Shown in pieces: positions 1-5,633 of a DNA stretch of 42,952 nucleotides. The position numbers were made by a program, and so were the translations under genes. A model generated the notes under the pieces. It made no database searches, was not told where the DNA came from, and was given only the letters and a program-made list of their open reading frames with translations. The DNA is from Bacteroidales bacterium (lineage in GTDB: Bacteria > Bacteroidota > Bacteroidia > Bacteroidales > UBA4181). Location: contig JAISOY010000058.1 of the NCBI GenBank assembly GCA_031275285.1, positions 1 through 42,952 of the forward strand, read 5' to 3'. Position 1 is the stretch's first letter, and each line of letters begins with the position of its first letter.

Positions 1-569
1 ATTTCCTTTGCCAGCTCGGGAATAGCGATGGTTTTTTCGGACATAATGGAGATCAGCGCATCCTGTACTTCGGATGCACAACGGGAAATTTCCTCGAAAC
101 GTGCCACCGAACCAGTTTCCATTGCCCTGTAGATGGGGCTTTTAATCAACGCCTCGTTGGATGGACCGTTGGCCAGCAACATGGCATAATTCCACGAATA
201 GCGGATATGCTCCTCGCTGGTCCCTGCCGTGCCTTGTATTACTTTGGCCGAATCGCCGCAAATGGCTGCGGTAAGGTTTTCAGACAACCACGATTTGGCG
301 GTTCCCGGTTCCCCGATGAGCAGCAATGAACGGTCGGTGAGCAACGTAGCTATGGCAATTTCCACCAAACGGTTATGTCCGATATACTTGGGAGTAATAT
401 CGACGCCTGAGGCTTTGCCACCGGTAACAAATTTTAACACGGCTTTGGGCGACAACTGCCAGCCTGCGGGTTTTTCTTCCTTTTTATCTTCATCCTTAAG
501 CGCTCCAAGCTCATTTGCATAAAGCAATTCGGCGGGCAGCCTCAAAACATCTTCTTTCTTTTCTGACAT
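1..569 (-). CDS. MoxR-family AAA+ ATPase, YehL-like (C-terminus beyond window)
   Basis: Only the first 189 or so codons are present; the gene runs off the left edge. The ATG at 569-567 opens a protein beginning MSEKKEDVLRLP. A Walker A motif GEPGTAKS is followed by a QGTAGT segment and a MoxR-type Walker B/sensor stretch around ETGSVARFEEISRCASE, then DALISIMSEKTI. This pattern (PKYIGHNRLVEIA before Walker A) is that of the MoxR ATPases found with SWIM and vWA proteins, such as E. coli YehL. Such ATPases are thought to act as chaperone-like remodelers with a vWA partner. It follows the HEAT gene by 44 nt and is probably the third gene of the operon starting at 3981. The vWA partner is not in view; I would expect it left of position 1. 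Subfamily call is from recall of the motif, not from a search. Confidence 0.88.
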   Translation of the reverse strand, partial: MSEKKEDVLRLPAELLYANELGALKDEDKKEEKPAGWQLSPKAVLKFVTGGKASGVDITPKYIGHNRLVEIAIATLLTDRSLLLIGEPGTAKSWLSENLTAAICGDSAKVIQGTAGTSEEHIRYSWNYAMLLANGPSNEALIKSPIYRAMETGSVARFEEISRCASEVQDALISIMSEKTIAIPELAKE

Positions 570-613
570 GTGTATGAATTGAATGTTGATTATCAAATAT
601 TGGAGAATGGTTC

Positions 614-2452
614 TTATTTCAGGCTTCCGAACTCTATTTCATCGGCGATACTCTCAAAAAGATCTATTTTTGTTTTCAGGAACAGGTCGCGGAATTTTGG
701 TGCATATTCTTTCGGGAATCGCGTCCATAAACCTGTATTTTTCAAACGATTTAAAGCGTAATAATAGGTGTTTTTCGGATATTTCTCCATGACAGAATAA
801 ATAATACTGAACCGGTCGGCAATTTCCCGTTCCATGATGAGCTTAAAAATGGTAACTTCTTCGGCAGGTGCAACTTTTGCAGCCAGATGAATCAACAATT
901 TATCGAACTTTTTGCTTTTCGGTTCAATGGCATTGATGAGTTGAAGCGCCTGATCGTATGCGTAATCCCATTTCATTTTGCCCGAGAACATATCGTACAG
1001 AAAATCCGTCCAGCGTGGATCGATCCTGTCGGTATATATTTCCACATCCTTATCGTTGTAATAATAAAAGTTGCTGCCGTTGCTGTACACGTCATACAGG
1101 TTGCTGACGCCGATCATTCCTTTTTTGAAGACATCGCGGAACGTTTTATACACCTTGTCCTTAGGATATCCTGATTCGACTGCGGAATAGAAATAATTAT
1201 TCCACAAAGGCGTTTTCCAGTTCTCGTCGGGAATATCGCCGATGTTCTTTTCATAAAAAGCTACGGCCGTGGCTTTGTTGAATGTATTCAGACTGCCGAT
1301 GATACTGTGGGCTACCGAGTAAGCATGGTTTTCGAGCAATGCTTTTTTGGCAGCGATCAATTGGCGGTATTTCTTGTTTTTCAACACGTCGGCAAAGAAA
1401 TTCAGCACATGATCGTTTTCCTTATTCTCAAAGACATCCAACAATGTTTTGAAACGATCCAGCTTTTCCATCAGTATTTTATCATCCGTCGATTTATCCA
1501 GCGCAATAAATTCCTCGAAAGCCACCGAAACCATGTCGTATACCTCGCGGAAAAAGAACGGGAGCTTCGACGTAGCTAATGCGGCAATAATAGCGGGCAG
1601 ATTGGTCTTGTTCTTGTTTTTCAGGTATATTGAAGTCAGTTTTTCAAGGCTTGTTTCGGTATTCAATTTTGCCAAAGCCATGTATGCGGCTTCGCGAACC
1701 AACTTATTTTTGTCGTTGGCAAGAGAAATGATGAGTGTTTCATTTTCGGGATTACCACTCAGGATATGAATCACTTCTGCCTGCAACAGGGGCAGCGGTT
1801 CGGACAATATTTTTTCCGTCATTGCTTTTATTTCCGTACAACCGAACCTGTTCAGCAACCTCAACCGCCGCACGTTTTCTGCTTTATCTTCATACGTAAA
1901 GTTCTGTAAAAGAAAAGGAAGCATCGGCATCCCGACCTTGGGAATAATGGTGTCGGCCACATATTCGCTCAGTTCCGAATATTTATCGGCCAACGCAAAG
2001 TCGAGGTACAGAAAGGTACGCGAGTCCTCGAAAATATTCCGTTCCAAAGCATCTTTAAGGATTTCCAACCGCCCCGAACTGGCAGTGGTCAACGCTTCTA
2101 TCACGGGTTTCAGTTGCAGGTACGAAAATACGGTGTTCACATTTCCGATATCGATACCTGGTACCTGTTCCTTTACTTCCACATCCACCTCCACCGAGTC
2201 GCCCTGTGTGTATAGCACGGAATAAAGCAATGTGGCAACGGACATTAATTTTTCCGCCGATTGTCGGCTGTCCGCCTGAATCAGGTCTTCGATGTCGCCC
2301 GAGAGTTTCTTGAAAACGGGCGCTTTTTCGCCCAGCTTGGCCAATATCGGGATATGTTTCTGCAAACGGGGATCGCCTTTGGCAAATTTGCTGCCTGCAA
2401 TGAACAAACGGTTAATATCCTGTTGAAGATCGTATAATGGTTGTAATCTCAT
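614..2452 (-). CDS. HEAT-like repeat protein of the MoxR-SWIM operon
   Basis: A 612-residue soluble protein with no signal peptide or membrane segment. It is built almost wholly of paired amphipathic helices; the clearest HEAT-like unit is near residues 225-290 (LVREAAYMALAKLN and neighbours). The family role is presumably a scaffold or substrate adaptor for the ATPase encoded 44 nt downstream; this is inferred from position only. It lies 86 nt after the SWIM gene and on the same strand, with no terminator-like hairpin between them, so the two are probably one transcript. I do not recognise a named enzyme domain. The start at 2452 is the first ATG and no closer alternative fits better. Confidence 0.75.
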   Translation of the reverse strand: MRLQPLYDLQQDINRLFIAGSKFAKGDPRLQKHIPILAKLGEKAPVFKKLSGDIEDLIQADSRQSAEKLMSVATLLYSVLYTQGDSVEVDVEVKEQVPGIDIGNVNTVFSYLQLKPVIEALTTASSGRLEILKDALERNIFEDSRTFLYLDFALADKYSELSEYVADTIIPKVGMPMLPFLLQNFTYEDKAENVRRLRLLNRFGCTEIKAMTEKILSEPLPLLQAEVIHILSGNPENETLIISLANDKNKLVREAAYMALAKLNTETSLEKLTSIYLKNKNKTNLPAIIAALATSKLPFFFREVYDMVSVAFEEFIALDKSTDDKILMEKLDRFKTLLDVFENKENDHVLNFFADVLKNKKYRQLIAAKKALLENHAYSVAHSIIGSLNTFNKATAVAFYEKNIGDIPDENWKTPLWNNYFYSAVESGYPKDKVYKTFRDVFKKGMIGVSNLYDVYSNGSNFYYYNDKDVEIYTDRIDPRWTDFLYDMFSGKMKWDYAYDQALQLINAIEPKSKKFDKLLIHLAAKVAPAEEVTIFKLIMEREIADRFSIIYSVMEKYPKNTYYYALNRLKNTGLWTRFPKEYAPKFRDLFLKTKIDLFESIADEIEFGSLK

Positions 2453-2538
2453 TTCAATTGATTATTTTTTATTGATTATTGAATATTGTCACTCAGACTA
2501 CTGGAAATAATTTTCCATTTTCAACTTTCCTTTTTCCA

Positions 2539-3981
2539 TTAATAAAACAGTCTGATGATTTTTTCCGATGTGATGAGTGACATGGGTTGTGCGGACAACA
2601 ATCCTGTAGCCACATCGTTGTTGACCATCACCAATAGCGACATGCCTGCTGGATTTGCCGGTAACATGGATTTCAGGTTGTTTTCGGCAGAAATATTCAG
2701 ACCTGTCATATCAATTAATGTAAGTTTGCTACCTTGCCCGTCTTCCACCACCAGATGTTCGCCGTTGACGTACACTTTGTGTAGGGCGAGCAACACGACA
2801 GGATTTTTATCCATCAGCGGATTTTTCATTGTATTTTTCACAGATTTGATGGTTTCGGCATAGTTTACCGATGCAAACGAATGTATGTTGGCCAGGTCGT
2901 CAGCATCGACTTTCCGTTCCTTCACCGATTCCTGCTCCCAGCGTATCCGTGGATTCTGGTCGCCCGGATAGATAAACAATTCCTTCAGTTGCAACACATC
3001 GAAGGCACTGTTGTCTTCCTTGATATATTTGGCAGCCCTGTATGGACGGTAATTCTTCGTTTTATAAATTTTCCCGTTTTTCAGATTGATCCAGGTGCCT
3101 TCGTCCACATATTCCCTGCGGGCGCGATTGTCGCTGCTGTTAAATGATAATTGTACAATTTCCGCGTTTTCCTCATAAAGTCCGTGTTGCATCAGTTCCG
3201 TCAGCTTCCACACATACCCGATCTGTTCCTCGATAGCGGAGTCGAGTTCGGGTGGTGCTTCGGGAGTTTCTTTCTTTTGACTGAGATATGCCCTGCCTTT
3301 TTTCAGCAAAACCGAGATAAAATTGATCTGGTTGATCACATCGGTGTACTCTTCGCCTGTTACATCGGCAAGTTCCAGCATCAGGTTGTTGAAGGCCGTC
3401 TGGACACCGTTGATGTAATAATTACCCAGTTCCTTGATTTGGCTGTTCAATGTCCGCGTTTCTTTGGCATCGACAGACGAAATCCCCGTCTGTACGATAT
3501 TTGCCAGGATCTTTTCCGCCATGTCGATACCAGAAAGCTGTACATCGATCTTTTTCGCCAAAGCTGCTGTGTTCACTTTCTTCGGCTTCGACGCTTTGGT
3601 CTTGATGTCTTCTTTTTCCTGTTCCTTCTTTTCCTGCTTTTTATCGATTTTTTCCCGTTTGGAAACAATATCGGCAGGTATTTCACCGCTTTCCGCGAAC
3701 GCCAATCCTTTTTCGTAAGCATACATCAGCCCGATAGCATGTTTACATGGAAACTGTCGACTGGGACAATTGCAGCGGAAGACGGGATTATTTTCATCGA
3801 CATAATCCGCAGAACAGGCGTAGGGATTTTTCCCGCTACCCGCACATTCACCCCAGATGAGTGTCTTGTCCGTCGATATTTTCAGATTGGAGAATTTATT
3901 TTTGGTAACCAGGTCGCGGCCGTTTTTGGCTGCACTTGCATTCGGAGCAAGCTCTTCGATTTTCTTTGAAGTGATTTCCAT
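2539..3981 (-). CDS. SWIM zinc-finger protein, YehQ-like
   Basis: 480 residues. The SWIM signature CxCx(n)CxH is seen as C70-N-C72 and C79-K-H81 (FRCNCPSRQFPCKH), a zinc-binding fold used for nucleic-acid or protein contact. A Lys/Glu-rich, probably coiled-coil linker follows at about 110-140. The C-terminal half (about 150-480) has no motif I know. SWIM proteins of this size occur beside MoxR and vWA genes (E. coli yehLMPQ), which fits the HEAT and MoxR genes downstream. The start at 3981 lies 137 nt after the last tRNA-like RNA (4118), and I see no TAnnTTTG promoter or T-tailed hairpin in that gap, so the mRNA may continue from the RNA array. Confidence 0.85.
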   Translation of the reverse strand: MEITSKKIEELAPNASAAKNGRDLVTKNKFSNLKISTDKTLIWGECAGSGKNPYACSADYVDENNPVFRCNCPSRQFPCKHAIGLMYAYEKGLAFAESGEIPADIVSKREKIDKKQEKKEQEKEDIKTKASKPKKVNTAALAKKIDVQLSGIDMAEKILANIVQTGISSVDAKETRTLNSQIKELGNYYINGVQTAFNNLMLELADVTGEEYTDVINQINFISVLLKKGRAYLSQKKETPEAPPELDSAIEEQIGYVWKLTELMQHGLYEENAEIVQLSFNSSDNRARREYVDEGTWINLKNGKIYKTKNYRPYRAAKYIKEDNSAFDVLQLKELFIYPGDQNPRIRWEQESVKERKVDADDLANIHSFASVNYAETIKSVKNTMKNPLMDKNPVVLLALHKVYVNGEHLVVEDGQGSKLTLIDMTGLNISAENNLKSMLPANPAGMSLLVMVNNDVATGLLSAQPMSLITSEKIIRLFY

Positions 3982-4117
3982 TGGTTGGTTCTTGTTGAGA
4001 ATAAGGTTCCGTTTTTAGAATGAAACTTCCATTATCGAAACATGAATTTTATACGTTCTTTTTCCCTGACAGGTTACAACAATGTGTAATGGCTATAGCA
4101 TATTTTGAAAATCACGT

Positions 4118-4315
4118 ATCCCCGATGAGATTCGAACTCACATTCCCCTTGCAGGGCAGTACGGCTCTAAATGCGCTTCCCTACTTACAAATGAATGTTT
4201 TCGGTGCTTCTGCAAAATCTACCCATACCAGCGCGCAGCCGATACGGGGATATCCATACACTCTACGGCACGATCAATCTTTTTCCGCAGGCTTTTCCTT
4301 TTAAGCTACGGGGAT
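4118..4315 (-). ncRNA. tRNA-like RNA C: class-II tRNA fold with about 120-nt insert in the anticodon loop
   Basis: Read on the minus strand this has a full tRNA skeleton in normal order. Acceptor AUCCCCG (4315-4309) pairs perfectly with CGGGGAU (4124-4118); U8-A9 follows; the D arm is GCUU/AAGC with GG in the loop; the anticodon stem is UGCGG (4289-4285) with CCGUA (4164-4160); an 18-nt variable arm contains CCC/GGG; the T arm is GUGAG-UUCGAAU-CUCAU. The anticodon loop is replaced by positions 4284-4165. That insert holds the UGCCGUAGA motif (4270-4262) also found in RNAs A and B, a bulged UCGUGC/GCACCGA stem and a hairpin repeating the 11-nt ATATCCCCGTA. No CCA is encoded. Hand-folded; it may be a functional Y-like RNA or a degenerate one. 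Confidence 0.6.
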
Positions 4316-4322
4316 ATATTAC

Positions 4323-4462
4323 AAAACAACAAGGTAACAAGCAAAAAGGGCGATATTTACTGAGCTACATCCTTGTAGATGATGAGAATCGAACTCACGC
4401 ACACCATTCTTTCGAACGGCCGCTCTACCATCGAAGTAACCCTTCTTTACGGCACTCGTTGT
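4323..4462 (-). ncRNA. Y-RNA-like, permuted tRNA mimic B
   Basis: An outer 8-bp stem ACAACGAG (4462-4455) with CUUGUUGU (4333-4326) encloses a 10/12-nt internal loop (UGCCGUAAAG opposite UUUGCUUGUUAC), an inner stem AAGGG/CCCUU and a 6-nt bulge UUACUU. Beyond that is a tRNA-like body in permuted order: second half of a D arm (GGUAGAGC), anticodon-like hairpin CCGUU/AAUGG, variable bases, T arm GUGAG-UUCGAUU-CUCAU, acceptor-like stem CAUCU/GGAUG closed by an ACAA tetraloop, UA, and the first half of the D arm (GCUCAGU). The Y stem thus emerges from the D loop. This matches the known plan of bacterial YrlA RNAs (Ro-binding stem plus tRNA-like module) and a Ro gene lies 3.4 kb away. Ends are defined by the stem only. 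Confidence 0.72.
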
Positions 4463-4468
4463 ATATTG

Positions 4469-4620
4469 AAAAACAAGGCGACAAGCGAAAAGAGACTATA
4501 TCCTGCTCTACCGTCTGAGCTACACTTCCGTTATTTTTGCAAAACAGGAAGTGACGGGAATCGAACCCGCGACCCGGGCAGTGGAAGTGCGAAGTAACTC
4601 TTATCTACGGCACTTGTTTT
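4469..4620 (-). ncRNA. Y-RNA-like, permuted tRNA mimic A
   Basis: Outer stem AAAACAAG (4620-4613) pairs with CUUGUUUU (4477-4470); inner stem AAGAG (4602-4598) pairs with CUCUU (4494-4490). Internal loops are 10 and 12 nt, as in RNA B, with shared UGCCGUA and GCUUGU. The far end fits canonical tRNA numbering but permuted: 39-43 UGCCC, a 5-nt variable loop, T arm GCGGG-UUCGAUU-CCCGU, 66-72 CACUUCC, a 17-nt closing loop, then 1-7 GGAAGUG (7/7 pairs), U8-A9, D arm GCUC-AGACGGUA-GAGC and 27-31 GGAUA. The Y stem takes the place of the anticodon loop. Compared with B, paired positions change together (A-U to C-G in the outer stem, A-U to G-C in the inner stem). No CCA is encoded. Likely YrlA-type Y RNA. 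Confidence 0.78.
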
Positions 4621-4656
4621 ATTGATATCTTGTCAATGAACATCTGTATGATGTTG

Positions 4657-4680
4657 CAAAGTAAAAAGTGCGATGCGCAA
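4657..4680 (-). promoter_or_regulatory. Probable promoter of the tRNA-mimic RNA array
   Basis: On the minus strand TTACTTTG ends at 4657, close to the Bacteroidota -7 box TAnnTTTG, and a TTG lies at 4680-4678 inside the palindrome. RNA A would start about 35 nt downstream, after a small hairpin (AACAUC/GAUGUU). The TTTG lies 23 nt from the palindrome centre, against 24 nt at the Ro promoter. The box is one base off consensus. Confidence 0.5.
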
Positions 4681-4692
4681 TATTTTTGCGTA
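4674..4692. promoter_or_regulatory. Operator-like palindrome at the RNA-array promoter
   Basis: TGCGCAA-TATTT-TTGCGTA, an inverted repeat with 6 of 7 matching pairs and a 5-nt spacer. It is the same element as the perfect palindrome at 9460-9478 beside the Ro gene. It overlaps the upstream element of the RNA-array promoter. The WYL regulator at 10011-11033 is the obvious candidate binder, by inference. Confidence 0.65.
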
Positions 4693-4745
4693 GTTATAAA
4701 AAATTACCTTTTTATGATTATTTTTTATTTATCGCTGTAAAATGA

Positions 4746-4774
4746 AAAAGGCGACCCGCTTTTGAGTCACCTTT
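4746..4774 (-). terminator. Rho-independent terminator after the pyridoxamine-oxidase-like gene
   Basis: On the minus strand AAAGGTGAC pairs with GTCGCCTTT (9 bp with one G-U, 10-nt loop) and is followed by TTCATTTT. It closes the transcript of the 4924-5322 gene and so separates it from the RNA array promoter. Confidence 0.7.
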
Positions 4775-4819
4775 ACCTGAAAAATCATCCTGCCCCCGCT
4801 TCATGAGAACGCTGGTAGT

Positions 4820-4908
4820 ATTTAGTAAATCTTGAAAGGCCAACTACGAAGACAAAAGCCCACCGTAAGTAAATACCCTTTTCTACTGGCTCAACCGATT
4901 TACTAAAT
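4820..4908. repeat. 89-bp element with 12-bp terminal inverted repeats
   Basis: ATTTAGTAAATC (4820-4831) and GATTTACTAAAT (4897-4908) are perfect inverted repeats around 65 nt that hold no gene. It lies just beyond the stop of the 4924-5322 gene. It may be a small MITE-like element or a long RNA hairpin. No target duplication is obvious. Confidence 0.55.
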
Positions 4909-4923
4909 CCATGAACATACCAC

Positions 4924-5322
4924 TTATACGGCAAATGTTTCGGGTTCGCCGGTAAAAGAACTGATTGTCGCTGTTCCGCTTTCAAAATAGAGCACTTCGA
5001 AAATACCGTCATCAGCTTTATATATCGGTAAAGGAACCTGTTTCAGAAATTCCGCCCTTACTTCAGTGCGCGAATCGACTTTTACAATTCCGTTGATACG
5101 AAACCATTTATCCTCACCCAACAAGCCACTGATTTCTACTTTCGGATTTGCCTGCATTTGCCTGAATGATGGCTTTTTATTATTTGTACAGATATACAAC
5201 TTCCCATCAATTTCGGCAACAGCGCCATAAGGACGTACACGAGGCTGATCACCGTCTATCGTGGCGATATAAAAAACTTTACTCTTCTGTAATAATTCTA
5301 CTGCTTTGTTCATCATATTCAA
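4924..5322 (-). CDS. Pyridoxamine 5'-phosphate oxidase-family flavin protein
   Basis: 132 residues, about the normal length for small split-barrel FMN proteins. The opening (KVFYIATIDGDQPRVRPYGAV) is the typical first strand and turn of this family, followed by LYICTNNKKPSFRQMQANPKVEI, which usually forms the FMN phosphate site. Members bind FMN or heme and act as small oxidoreductases; the substrate cannot be told. The start may be any of the clustered Met codons at 5322, 5316 or 5313. A -7 box lies 36 nt upstream and a terminator follows at 4746-4774, so it is a single-gene unit lying between Ro and the RNA array. Nothing in it suggests an RNA role. Confidence 0.85.
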   Translation of the reverse strand: MNMMNKAVELLQKSKVFYIATIDGDQPRVRPYGAVAEIDGKLYICTNNKKPSFRQMQANPKVEISGLLGEDKWFRINGIVKVDSRTEVRAEFLKQVPLPIYKADDGIFEVLYFESGTATISSFTGEPETFAV

Positions 5323-5357
5323 TATTTAATGGGTTTGCTGTAAATCCTGTCTCCAAA

Positions 5358-5365
5358 CAAAAATA
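5358..5365 (-). promoter_or_regulatory. -7 box TATTTTTG of the pyridoxamine-oxidase-like gene
   Basis: Perfect TAnnTTTG on the minus strand, about 36 nt before the first start codon at 5322. No clear -33 TTTG at the usual distance. Confidence 0.55.
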
Positions 5366-5475
5366 CATATTTTCTGCCAATATCACGGAATCGTAAATCG
5401 AAGGGGAAAAATATCTCTCAAGATTGTGTTGACAATCCCAATTAAAGTTTAAAGTTCAAGATTCAAGATTAAGTG

Positions 5476-5495
5476 AAACGAAACCCGTTTCGTTT
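5476..5495. promoter_or_regulatory. Near-perfect palindrome AAACGAAAC-CC-GTTTCGTTT
   Basis: Two 9-nt arms separated by two bases in the 311-nt gap between 5322 and 5634. Its dyad shape suits an operator better than an RNA hairpin. It lies about 110 nt upstream of the -7 box at 5358 and just past the terminator at 5506-5544. The rest of the gap shows no ORF I can support. Confidence 0.4.
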
Positions 5496-5505
5496 TGATT
5501 GTTTG

Positions 5506-5544
5506 AAAAAAATAGGAGATCGTCCTTGCATGAACAATCTCCTA
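5506..5544 (-). terminator. Rho-independent terminator of the InlB-repeat lipoprotein gene
   Basis: On the minus strand TAGGAGAT (5544-5537) pairs with ATCTCCTA (5520-5513), loop 16 nt, followed by seven T. It stands 90 nt after the stop at 5634. Confidence 0.85.
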
Positions 5545-5633
5545 TCCGTTAATAATTTATGTTTTACAATTCCCGGTTAATATTGTCACTGGAATTTACA
5601 CTATCGTTTTTACCAGACGCCCTTTACTGTTGG

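Noticed and set aside
3151..3969. 272-codon plus-strand ORF
   Set aside because: It is antisense to the SWIM gene, lacks family motifs, and its length follows from codon use of the real gene.
4118..4620. Three ordinary tRNA genes
   Set aside because: T and D arms look genuine, but two units have the halves in permuted order, the third has 120 nt in its anticodon loop, and no unit encodes CCA.
4785..5012. 75-codon minus-strand ORF past the pyridoxamine-oxidase-like gene
   Set aside because: Mostly overlaps that gene in another frame and then reads through the inverted-repeat element; no promoter or motif of its own.
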